DNA of 64,000 nt from the NCBI GenBank assembly GCA_030674185.1, contig JAPXFY010000015.1, positions 28,824,185 through 28,888,184 of the forward strand, in the 5' to 3' direction. The first letter of the stretch is position 1; each line of letters opens with the position of its first letter. The notes below the pieces were generated by a model. The model searched no databases, had not been told where the DNA came from, and worked only from the letters and a program-made list of their open reading frames with translations. Position numbers and translations under genes: made by a program. Source of the DNA: Monoplex corrugatus. Its lineage: Eukaryota > Mollusca > Gastropoda > Littorinimorpha > Ranellidae. Shown here in pieces: positions 45,903 to 55,898 of the stretch.

Positions 45903-47027
45903 TCATGGTCCTCCATACGAATCTGTCACTTGTCGCTGCAAGTACATCTCCCACCCTCTCTGTCCCCAGCCACCCTTCCAGTCTGTCCAATATTTTCTCC
46001 TGGGTCTACTGGTGTTCTCTTTTCCTCCAGCTTTCCTGTTGTGACCAGGTGCTATAATTTCTCTTTCTTCATAAAATGCACTATAAATGTTGCTTGTCTT
46101 TTCCTGATCTTTATTATTGATCTTCTTGTGTCTGCCTCCATCAAGACTGTCCCGTTTGTTTTCTTCGCTGTCCATGGAACTTTCAACATTCTTCTTTGAA
46201 ATCACATTTCAATTTTGTTCTGACTTTGTGTGTTGACTGTCCATGCCTCACAACGGTACGGCAATATCAGTTCTATATGACACTCAAAAACTCTGTTCCT
46301 GATGTTAATTGTTAGGTATTTGTTGGTGAGAACGCTTTTTATGTTCCTGATGTTAATTGACAGGTATTTGTTGGTTAGAATGCTTTTCATCTTCTTGAAT
46401 GCTGTTTTGGCTTGGCCGATTCTTTGAGCTATTTCTTAAGTGCATCAGCTGTCTGGTGAGGTGACTGTTCCCAGATATTTAAACTTATCAACCTGTCTTG
46501 ATGTGCCATTTGCTGTTATTTTGCATGAGGGGATTTCTTGTTATTTACTGATTACCATGACTTCAGCCTTCTTGCTATTTAACTCCAACCCTTTATTTTT
46601 GCTTTCTATTTCTGTTATATTCACAAGATTTTGTAGGTCTTTTTCATTTTCTGCAATTAGCTCAGTGTCATCTGTGTAATAAATGTTGTTCATCATTTTC
46701 CTCCTATCTTTATCCGAGCGCATTCTTCGAAGTTTCTCATGATGGTTTTGCTGTAAAGTGAAAACAAATCTGGTGACAGAACACAACCCTGCCTAACCCC
46801 TCTTTTGATATTTTGGAAAGGGCTTGTTTCATTTTCTATTCTCGTTGCTGCTGTTTGTTCCCAATACATATTTCTGATTATTCATAGATCTTTTCCATCA
46901 ATATTGAGCCTTTCTAGTTGGTTGATCAATTCGTCGTGTCTTACCCGATCGAAAGCCTTGGTATAATGAAAGCATAAGTGTAAATCCTTATTCAACTCGA
47001 CTGACCTCTCCGTGATAGTTCTTAGGC
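45903..47027 (-). pseudogene. RTE-A (A4) reverse transcriptase C-terminal half
   Basis: Decayed frames include TDDTELIAENEKDLQNLVNI and IESKNKGLELNSKKAEVMVI. A local duplication repeats NKYLSINIRN at 46290-46390. The tail region carries GRP-type and WTD blocks. Many stops make it non-functional. Confidence 0.7.
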
Positions 47028-47960
47028 TGTCTCACCTGTTGGTTTCACCAGGTTCGGTGTTGGCTGCTGCACATTTTCTCACCACTATCTCCCTTCAGGC
47101 TACTCTGTCATGACTTTTTGGGACAATTTCTTGAATATTTAGGCCACTGATGTTGGTTATGTTCTTGATGAATGAGATTGGCAGTCTGCCTTTCTTCCTT
47201 TTTGCCACTGTTTTTCCTTGAAAGATGGTTGCCATGAGGTCCGCATTCTTGCTGCGTATTACATGGCCAATGTATTTAAGTCTTCTCTTGTTGATGTCTG
47301 CTAGTAGTTTTCTGGTGGTATCAGGTTCTTCGAGGACACTTTCATTTGTTCTTCTATCTGTACATGTGACACCTAGTAGTCTCCGATAAAACCACATCTC
47401 TGCTGCCTCAGTTCTTCTGCAATCAGTTTTTCTCAAGAGTCCAGACAATCATAAATCATGACTGGCCAGATCAAACAGTTTAGAAGTCTAACTTTCAGGC
47501 CATTTTGTATGCCTCTGTCTTTCCAGATGTTGTTGAGTAGGACCATTTTTTGTTTTGCCATTCCAATTCTTATTTTGATGTATTTGGAGCAGTTTCCATT
47601 ATCAGTTTTTACAGACCCAAGATATTTGAAATTCTGAACATTTTCTGAAAGAATTTTGTTAATTAAGATGTCATGATTGTTTTCAGTGTCTTTGCCTTTG
47701 ATATGTAGCACTTTTGTTTTCTTAGCATTCAAATTTAGACCAACCTTTTTGCCTGCTGCATCTACCCTGTATAGAATTCTTTTTATGCTGGTAATGTTGT
47801 CTGCTAACAGCGCAGTATTATCGGCATAGCACAGGTTTGTAAGATTTTTCTTCCCATCTTAATGCCCATGCCTTCTGTATCAGCATCTCTCATGACTTGT
47901 TCCGTGTAGATGTTGAAGAGATAAGGTGATAGGATACAACCTTGTCTAACTTCCCCTCTT
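47028..47960 (-). mobile_element. RTE-like LINE family D fragment inserted in A4
   Basis: Minus-strand frames 47732-47433 and 47448-47095 contain NAKKTKVLHIKGKD, VQNFKYLGSVKTDNGNCSKY, IRIGMAKQKMVLLNNIWKDR, then AAEMWFYRRLLGVTCTDRRT and RRLKYIGHVIRS. An upstream YADN/ACDD-type palm block is at ~47815. They are separated by one frameshift. It breaks the A sequence between TTCTTAGG on the left and TCTTCAGATGTATATGG on the right, where A5 reads straight through. The target duplication is short (TCTT or so) and uncertain. Confidence 0.7.
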
Positions 47961-48690
47961 CAGATGTATATGGTGTTAGTAGTTCCTTTCCCTTCAACAA
48001 ATCTATACTATTCTGCTGTTTCTCCTTTGATTCTGTTCCTTGTCCTCATCATGATTATTCTTAATAGGATTTTTGTTACATGACTCATCAAGCTGATTGT
48101 ATGATGGAGTTTGTATTCTGCAGCTCCTGCTTTCTTTGGAAATGCAGTGAAAATTGATTTTTACATATCTTTGTGGTATAATAAATTTCATTTAGGAGGA
48201 TTGTTATTTTTTCAAAACCAAATTCTTCTAGGGCCTCAATCATTTCTGTAGTAATATCATCTGGTCCTGGGGCTTTTCCTGGTATCATTGTTTTCAGTGC
48301 TGCTGTAATTTCATCTTTCATTATGGGTGGTCCTGCAGTGTTCTTTCTTATAATGTGTTATTCATTTCTGTCATCACTGAAATGGTCTTTAATGTACTCT
48401 CCCCATCATTCTACTATTTCATCTTTTTCCATGATAACGATAAGCATACCATCTTTAGATTTTAAGCAACCAGTTGATGTGCATGTCTTTTTGCTGTGGG
48501 CAGTTTCTTTAATAATTCTGTACATAATTTGAGTGTCTGTTTTGTGTTAGTCTTCTATTTCGTTGCACTTTGTTTGTAGCCAAGCTTCCTTAGTGTCATT
48601 GCAATTATTCCTGATTTTCTTGTTTATCTTTTTGTACTCTTCCCCTTTTCCGTATGCCTTCCTCCGTTTTCACAGGTCACTTGATCTGTC
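47961..48690 (-). pseudogene. RTE-A (A4) linker / RT start between nested insertions
   Basis: The frame 48321-48088 reads MKDEITAALKTMIPGKAPGP, DDITTEMIEALEEFGFEKIT and LLNEIYYTTKIC, the GKAPGPDDI-type block at the start of RT domains. It is then interrupted. Confidence 0.7.
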
Positions 48691-49297
48691 TTTTAGTAGG
48701 TATTCCAAAGTGCTCTTCGCGGGCGGCGAAAAGTACGGCAAAGTGCGATTTTTCACTGGTTTTCAACTTGCTCGTTCTCAACAAAATGCAGTGTCAGAAA
48801 TAAAAAACATAGATCATGTTGATCTGTGATCCTTTAAGCTTTGTTTAAAGTCAAAATAAATCAATAAGTGTAACATTTACCGTTTGAAATATGCTTTTGA
48901 TGATGGGTACTAAATTGCGATTTTGCTGCAACTGGAACGACGAAATCGGAACGCGGTTTTGACACCTACCTTGAAAACTCGCCTCGCGGAGATCAGCTGG
49001 GTCAGATATCAACAAACCATTTACACAGTCAAAAAGACGACTAAACTTGCTTTCATCCGATGTAAAAAGTGAACTGATAGGTTTGCATTTAGTCGGTCGT
49101 TTCGTGCGTTAAAAACTTCCGTCGATGATTTCGCAACCTTACTCAAAACCAATCTCTCCATATTTTCCACTGTGCAAAAGGTCAAGGTTTCAACTTTCAA
49201 CTTCTGCTAGTTGCATATGGATTCAACCACTGGCTGTCTTCCGCGAGGACTGAGAAAAAGCAACATATTTTCGCTTTCCCTTAGCGTCTGACGCGCA

Positions 49298-49400
49298 ATG
49301 GCGGACACGCGCGAAGATCGTTCGGGCGAGCACATGGACGTCGAAGTTTACGTCGACCGCTCCAGCCACGACAAATCAAGCGATCCAACTTATCTAGAGG
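49298..49400 (+). CDS. H-element gene exon 1 (72-aa protein)
   Basis: The ATG (context CGCGCAATGG) opens 34 codons: MADTREDRSGEHMDVEVYVD then RSSHDKSSDPTYLE. It ends in phase 1 at a consensus donor, GAGG|GTAAGTG. It is rich in Asp/Glu/Arg and lacks hydrophobic segments. GC content and codon use differ sharply from the AT-rich surroundings. I do not recognise the family. With exon 2 it gives a complete 72-residue reading frame without lesions. It could be the transposon's own small protein or the N-terminal exons of a longer gene truncated in this copy. Confidence 0.55.
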
Positions 49401-50555
49401 GTAAGTGAAATATCTTGCAGTATGTTTACTATTACTTTTCGACATTTTGTTTCCTGATTTTAGAATATAATTGTTTGGAAAGCGCACAGCTGCAGCACCC
49501 ACAGTATCATGAATATGTTAGAAGGTAGGGGTAGGTGACGGTTTGGGGTGCGGTAATTTTACAGAGAGTGAGATCAGGCATATGATTAAAGGAAAATGTT
49601 TACAAAAGATTTTTTTAATAATCCATGCCTTTATTATATTTATTTATAATGATGTTAATGAGAGATTAGCGATTTATTGTGGTCACGTGACCAACGCTTT
49701 GATCGATCGATAGTCGAATCGGCCGAGTGCCCTCCTTGACTTCACTCGATCTGGTTCAGTGTCGTTCAATAATTTCACAATGTTACACCTTTTTCTTTTC
49801 TGCCTTTGTGTAAACTTCCTGAATGGTACCATTGAAACAAATTTGCATGTTTATCAATCCTATTATTTTTAGGCCCAATATTATTATCACCTAGATCTAG
49901 TTCAACAGCTTTAAAAGTTTATTATTATTATTAATATTATCATATTTTTGTTGTTATTATTTTACTATCATTATTCATTATTATTTATCATTATTATTAT
50001 TATCATTATTTCATTATTAGTTTACTATCATTCATTACTATTTATTATCATTACTATTATTGTCATCAAAAATAATATTTAAACAAAATAAAGTAGGCCT
50101 ACCAGGTTAATGGGTTGGACACTATGAACCTTCCTAACTAGGCCTATAGTGTTTATGAGATAAATTTTGTTGTGCTGATTTGAGTAGGCCTAAATGTATG
50201 GAACATTTTACTTTGCCCACTGCTTTGTGAGTTAGGGTAAGGTATTATAATTTTATTTTCAAAGCTGACAATAATACTGGTAGGCTTCTTACAGCTCCAC
50301 ACCAATCTTTCTCTCTCTTGATCCTTTCTCTCTTTGACAGGCAGGGAAGTTAATTGAGCAGGGGTACAAAAGTCCTTGTGTTCCTGCATGTTTTATGTTC
50401 TTGTTTTTTGGATTTGTTTTTGTTTTGGTCAGTATTTGCCTCTTGCTCTGTATGTATAGGCCTGTTTGTCCTTACAAATGGGATTTTCACATTACGCTAC
50501 AGGATAGAACAGATAGATGTACTAATACTTTCCCTCTACACTATTTTTCTCACAG

Positions 50556-50671
50556 ATGATCTCTTCATGAGGATGAAGGAGCGATTTCTTAAGACTGGCA
50601 GAGGGCGGAGACCTAGTCTTTTGGACAACTTTGACAGCAATGATGATGAACTGCATCTTAACATGTTTTAA
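50556..50671 (+). CDS. H-element gene exon 2 (72-aa protein)
   Basis: The acceptor is a pyrimidine-rich TTTTTCTCACAG. The first two bases complete an Asp codon with the G of exon 1, giving LE-D-DLFMRMKERFLKTGRGRRPS then LLDNFDSNDDELHLNMF and TAA at 50669-50671. The basic KERFLKTGRGRR stretch could bind nucleic acid, and the tail is acidic. The junction residue pattern (E/D-DLF after a phase-1 intron) recurs in J (9415). The 1155-bp intron holds only AT-rich and ATT-type simple sequence. Confidence 0.55.
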
Positions 50672-51085
50672 TTTCCTGTCACTTGTGAAGGGGAATCACT
50701 GATCATAGACACTGACAAGTATTTTTTTACATTTCATTACATGTTTTTTGTAAAAAGAGATGATTTCTATCTTTTGTGCTTCCAATTTAAGTTGAAGGCC
50801 AGGACAGTTATCTACTGTGATTAAGCAACAGTGAAAGGTCAAGACAATGATGTGGAAGCTTTTGATAATGTTCTACACACAGTTAAGGAACAGTTAAAGG
50901 TCAAGACATGTTTTAATTGTTGTTTAATGATAAAAAACAAAACAAATTGGCATGTAAAAACTATGAAGATGACTTCTTTGAATGAATGTTGTTGATGTAC
51001 ATGTCTTGTTTGATTCGATATGTAAACAAAACGCATTATTTGTTACTATTATCAGCTGACATTTGTTATAATTTTGTCATCTGAT

Positions 51086-51122
51086 TTTTGTTTACAGAAA
51101 GATTGAAACCTAATGTCTTGTT
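51086..51122 (+). repeat. 37-bp inverted repeat, copy inside H
   Basis: The 37 bases starting TTTTGTTTACAGAAAGATTG match exactly, in reverse complement, 52418-52454 outside H in the A4 region. Confidence 0.85.
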
Positions 51123-51977
51123 TGTTATACTGTCAGATCATAAAAAACTGATCATTTTGGTATATGGTACTTTGCAGTAGGATGAATGTGACAGAAGTTA
51201 CGGAGTCTTGCAAAAAGCTAAAATACACATTTTTTTCAAAATAGGTATTTTATCCTTACCCAAATATGGTTTGATTAAACATACAGATGTCTGGGGTTGT
51301 TTTACATTGAAAGAGTTTGTCATGCTGAGCAATTTGATATCAAAACCATTTTTGTAACTTTAAAGTGAAAAAAGTTATGGTGCACCAAATATGTGTAAAA
51401 TTCGCCATTTTTTTCACTGTGACAAATCGGCATATTTCGCATTTTTGACATCTGATATCTTTTCAACCAGCTTTCAGATGAAGCTGGAAAAAATTAGGGT
51501 TAAATTCCTTAATATATTTATCATATATGATTCATTTCAGTGTCACTGTATTGTATTTCTTAAAGATAATGGAGTTTGAAATTAATGAAAATGGGTCCCT
51601 TGCCCAGCTGTTTGGAACGGCGGCGTCCAATTTTGCTATTTTTTGTCATTTTCATAGGTCTGTATTTTTATTGATATGCATTTCTGTCCATATGTTTTTT
51701 GCACATCAACTTAACAAGTAAAAACCTCCTCAGAAATGATTTTCTGGACTTGTGTGATTTTATATGTGTGTTCAAGGCATGTCTGAATGTGGCCTAAAAA
51801 AATGTGCGAAATTTTTCTAAGTCCAAAAAGAAAGGAAAAAATCATAAAAAATTTATTTTTTATCCCACATTAAAAAATAAAGTATGTATGTGTTCAGATT
51901 GAAAATCTCTATTTTCCCAGCTGATTTTTATACAGATAAGTTCAAATTTGAAAATCACTTTGGAATACCTACTTTTA

Positions 51978-52400
51978 GAGTCCAAGATTTAGTTTGATGT
52001 TACTTTTGGTCTGTTTTCTTTTCTTTAGTTTTACCTATATCTTCCCATTACAGGATTGTGGTCACTGTTGCAGTTGGCGCTTGGTCGTGTTTTTGCTATC
52101 AGTAAATAATTTCTAAATCTTTTTTTAATGAGGATGTAATCAATTTGATGTTTTTGTACTATCTCCTGGACTCGTCCATGTGCATTCTCTTCCGTTAGGT
52201 TGTTCAGACCAGGTGTTTCCTACTATGAATTCATTTATTTGTGCCCCTTCAACAAGTTTCTCTCCCCTTTCATTTTTTTTTTTGCCAAGGCCATCCATTG
52301 CATCACCGCTCACGTCATTTAGTTCGCCAGCTGAGGCGGTGTACCAGGATGTAGCACTTGGAGCCAGCTGTGAGAGATTTAGGAGATAGATGGGGATTAG
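51978..52400 (-). pseudogene. RTE-A (A4) endonuclease C-terminal part
   Basis: Minus-strand pieces read GLGKKKNERGEKLVEGAQIN, EFIVGNTWSEQPNGRECTWT and a decayed QIDYILI / SDHNPV end (CNHNPVMG). This corresponds to the second half of an AP-type endonuclease in RTE elements. Stops are present. Confidence 0.6.
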
Positions 52401-52734
52401 TGTTTGTGTCCATCCTATAACAAGACATTAGGTTTCAATCTTTCTGTAAACAAAAGTACTACTCCTATCGAGAACCCCATACATCCCTTGTACTCCTTGC
52501 TGAAAGCTTGATATGGTAGCTGTTTATATTATGACCATTTGAGAGTAGGACACTGCTGCAAAAACCCGAACATTATATTTCGTACTCATTCAGTTTTCAT
52601 TGGTAATGTATTTGACTACTGCATGTTTCAATAGCATCTCTTGAAGCACCAAAAACATGAGTGTGCATGTTGAGTGTTATAGAATTATAAAATTAGGTGC
52701 CCAGATTGCTAATTTTCACTTCATGTTACTAATT
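52401..52734. other. Unassigned sequence at A4/A5 boundary
   Basis: Contains the outer copy of the 37-bp inverted repeat (52418-52454) and AT-rich DNA. It could be an extension of A4 or another fragment. No domain is recognised. Confidence 0.35.
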
Positions 52735-53312
52735 CATAGACATGTGTATCAACTGGTTGCTTAAAATCTAAAGATGGTCTGATTATCATGGAAAAGGACA
52801 AAATACTAGATAGATGGGGAGAGTACATTAAAAGACCTTTTTGATCATGACAGAAAGGAGGAACACATCATAAAAAAGAACGTTGAATGACCACTAGTAA
52901 TGAAAAGAGAAGTTAGAGCAGTGTTGAAAAAGATGAAACAAGGAAAAGCCCCAGGACCAGATGATATTACTATAGAAATGATTGAGGCTCTAGATGAATC
53001 TGGTATTGAAAAAGTTAACAGTCCTCCAAAATGAATTTTATGAAACCGGAAAAATCCCTCAAGTTACGTCAAAATCAGTTTTCATTACATTTCCAGAGAA
53101 AGCAGTGGCCATAGAATGCAAACTGAATGGTACAATCAGCTTGATGAGTCATCTGACAAAGATTCTATTAAGAATAATCATGATGAGAACAAGGAACAGA
53201 ATCAAAACAGAAATAGCGGAACTGTTCATGCCATGTACATCTGAAGAACTCTCATAGAAAGATCAGTTGATTTGAATAAGGATTTGTATTTATGTTTTGT
53301 TGATTATACCAA
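52735..53312 (+). pseudogene. RTE-like LINE family A copy A5 (internal fragment)
   Basis: On the plus strand, INWLLKI-type linker sequence, then MKREVRAVLKKMKQGKAPGP and DDITIEMIEALDESGIEKV, then decayed LLRIIMMRTRNRIKTEIAEL and DLYLCFVDYTK (start of RT motif A), where it stops. Both ends are truncated. It lies in opposite orientation to A4. Confidence 0.65.
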
Positions 53313-53477
53313 GGATGGGGTAAGACATGCGACCCAGACAGGACCACCACCTTGTCGTTGGGGGGGGGGGGGGGGGGGGGGCTTGAGGTCCCAACGATCT
53401 GTTGAGCTATGCTGTTGGGGGCTACTTGATGGAAAGCTTTGTTTTTTCACTAGTGACAGTCCTGATAAGCAAGGCAG
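53313..53477. other. Short spacer with G run
   Basis: A ~22-base G run at 53361-53382 within a segment decoding as CDPDRTTTLS before it. Possibly another LINE leader. No gene. Confidence 0.35.
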
Positions 53478-54865
53478 TTAACACTTTCATTCCTGGAAAC
53501 CGGTTTTCCGGTTTGCGTAGTCAGTACCCTTCATTCCTGCAGCACGGAAAACCGTTCTGAGAAAATAGCTCCTTTCCTTCCTGCAGCCCGAAACCGGGAT
53601 GTGCTGTGACCACTTTGAAGTTTGCGCGAGTCGCGTCATCAATGTACGTCATCTGTCCTTGACCGGATCACTCGCTGGGCACTGGTTATGAATTAAATGA
53701 GTGCCAGACTCCCGCTAACCGTGGGAAAGGGGTCAGTTTCTCTCTTTGGTCAGTGTGCTGCTGTCTGCGTGGCGCTTGTCACTGTAAACATGTACTGCGA
53801 AAGTGGAAACCGGCCAGAATTCCGACTCTGATCAATTTTCTGACAACGATTTCTGCACTGCCCTTACGGATGAAGATTTTGATTTACTACAATTGACCGA
53901 AGAGGAGACAGCCGAGTTATTGGCAGTAGTAAATTGGAAAGAAAATGATGAGAGTGGAGATGAATTAGATGATGAAAACCTGCCAGTTTTACATTCAGCC
54001 AAGCTTCGAGTGGACAAGCGGAAATTATGTGCCACCTGTCGGTAAGACAAGAATCAAGTACGAGAGCAGACCTGGGCCTGTGCGTGTACTTGATACATCT
54101 ATGACGGCGCTGGAGTATTTTCAGTTATATTATTCGGACACGATTCTGCTAAAACTTGTTCAGTTTACTGAGAAGTGTTGGGTGTATCTGTGCAGCAACC
54201 AGCATGACTGTTTCAAGGTGTACCACACACGTGTCATCTATGTGTGACAAATGACAGTGACAGGATACTGATTCCATATGTACATATCTAGGACAAACAG
54301 TGAAGGTGTTGTGTGCGTGTGTGTGTATATAGCTGCGCAAAACATTGTGTGCTTACTGTGTGACTGTGACAAGAAAAGACAAAAGAGATGTAAGGCTGTT
54401 GATACACCTGGATTGTATATATTTGTGATAAACGATAGCTGTGACAATTGTGACATGGATATTACAACAACAGTGCCTCAGCTTGAATGGAAGGATGTTA
54501 CTATGTGAGTACAAGCATGCAGAGGACACCCTACACGCAAAACAAAGCCATGCATGCATTTGATATTAATATTGCTCTAAAATTTTACTGAAAATTACCT
54601 GTTTAACACCTGCATGTCACATGATATGTCACATAAAGTGTCAACTTAGTCACAGACAATTTCTCAAATCATTTTTGTACACAATGGTATATAACATTCC
54701 GGGTGTACAACAATGAGTGCTGTCAGTATGTACAGTCTGAATAAGTACCCTGATTTTTAGTTTCTCTTTTTTTGTTAAAGCCAGGAATGAAGGGAATAGA
54801 AGAGTTCAGGAAGTCAGGAACAAGGGGAAGTAATAAGTCAAGGAAGCCGGGAATGAAAGAGTTAA
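53478..54865 (+). mobile_element. piggyBac-like element P6 (internally deleted)
   Basis: TTAA at both ends (53478-53481, 54862-54865). The left inner end is CACTTTCATTCCTGG and the right, read inward, is CTCTTTCATTCCCGG. TTCCTGCAGC occurs twice at the left subterminus (53535 and 53579). A transposase remnant is inside. It is 1388 bp, about half an autonomous element. Confidence 0.8.
53790..54205 (+). pseudogene. piggyBac-like transposase N-terminal remnant
   Basis: An acidic N-terminus (ETGQNSDSDQFSDNDFC, LTEEETAELLAVVNWKENDE) is followed, after a frameshift near 53990, by FEWTSGNYVPPVGKTRIKYE, SRPGPVRVLDTSMTALEYFQ and LYYSDTILLKLVQFTEK. The W-T-x-GNY-x-PPVGKT ... GP-x-R ... TALEYFQLYY pattern is the start of the piggyBac DDE domain. 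The catalytic core is absent. The ATG at 53790 is out of frame by one base. Confidence 0.75.
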
Positions 54866-55329
54866 TTGGACTAGACTTGACAATGTAATTTAATGCCCCT
54901 GGCAGGGTTACCCATGTTGGACAGGTCAAAAGGGAGGGATGAGACAAAGCGTGTTCTCACCTTCATTTTCATTTTGGTCGTCTCCATCTTCATACTCACG
55001 AATGGTTGCCACAAGCAACCTGTAATCCCGAGCTCAAGTAACTTGGCCATGGGATGGGTGGCTGTATGTTACTCAGTGGTGAAAGTACATTGGATTCATG
55101 CAGGACGGTTTCAGGCGAATGGACGTCAAGAGATTGGCTGTCCATTATCCCTTTCCCAGCACAGCTGCTCTCCTGTGGCGACTGACAAATTTCTGCCATT
55201 GTTGAGCCAACGCTCATGATAAAACCAAGCAAAACAAAAAGGAAAAGAGACTACTATAGTGACTCGGATTGAGAAGATGAAGTTCAGCAAGAAACAGGCT
55301 TCTGGCCAGCATGGCTGATTGTGACAGGA
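54866..55329. other. Intron sequence, no recognised gene
   Basis: A 108-codon plus-strand frame (54893-55219) with one hydrophobic segment has no recognised motif. Nothing else. Confidence 0.35.
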
Positions 55330-55683
55330 ATAATAATAATAATAATAGAACAGTTTTATGTAGGGCTATTCTCCTACACATAAATGAAGACTCGGTGCGC
55401 TTTACATTAATTAGTTCATTTTTCCCAATCAATTATACTAACTCCCACTCCTAGTCCTCCCCCCCCCCCCAACACACACTAGCACATCTGTTGTAAGCAA
55501 GTACTAATATATACATAACTGAATCAGAAAGATCAAAAATCATGTTTCATTACTGGTAGTATTTATCAAAAGATGAGTTTTGAGGCCAGCCTTGAAGAAG
55601 AGAGAGATGATGTACAGCGAAGAGAAAAAGGCAGATCGTTCCAGACAAGTGGGACCTGGCAACGGAAGGCTTGGTGTCCTATG
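55330..55683 (-). pseudogene. L2-like LINE family C, 3' end fragment
   Basis: On the minus strand the C-terminus of an L2-type RT (FRCQVPLVWNDLPFSLR ... FKAGLKTHLL in adjacent frames) is followed by a UTR with AAAGCGCACCGAG and an (ATT)n tail at 55330-55348. Sequence and UTR differ from B1/B2, so it is a separate family. Confidence 0.65.
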
Positions 55684-55898
55684 GTTTTTTATTTTGATTT
55701 TGATTTTGCCAGGAGCTTCTGGTTGCTTGACCTGAGACTGTGTTCAGGCCTGTATATATTAACAGATGATGAGAAACCACTGTCATCATCGCTTGTCATC
55801 ATCGCTAAGTCCCTTTGGAATACAATAATGGATTTCAGGCCCTCATCAGCAACCCGAAGACAATAAAAAAAATGCCAAAGTGATTATCTTGTGGAAGT

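Larger units (their letters stand above)
48696..51972. mobile_element. DNA transposon H, GTAGGT-terminus family, carrying a two-exon gene
   Basis: A perfect 17-bp terminal inverted repeat, GTAGGTATTCCAAAGTG, lies at 48696-48712 and inverted at 51956-51972, with a perfect 5-bp duplication TTTTA (48691-48695, 51973-51977). It is 3277 bp long. The empty site is visible in A2 (GTCTTTACGAGTCTAAGATT at ~38420), which proves insertion into A4. Inside is a plus-strand two-exon gene (49298-49400 and 50556-50671) and long AT-rich flanks. There is no recognisable transposase. The left 600 bp before the ATG is relatively GC-rich, as expected of a promoter region, though no box is clear. Confidence 0.85.
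45880..52560 (-). mobile_element. RTE-like LINE family A copy A4 (composite with nested insertions)
   Basis: The minus-strand copy has its (TGA)n tail at 45880-45898. Coding remnants run from the RT C-terminus up to the endonuclease (about 52400). It is interrupted by RTE-D (47028-47960) and by transposon H (48696-51972). After removing both, the sequence is collinear with A2 and A5. The right boundary near 52560 is uncertain. Confidence 0.7.

Noticed and set aside
49281..49502. Minus-strand 73-codon frame over H exon 1
   Set aside because: It is the antisense shadow of exon 1 and its GC-rich flank. The plus strand has start, donor and matching exon 2.
54893..55219. 108-codon frame with a hydrophobic segment
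   Set aside because: No family motif, no splice context and no support beyond length.
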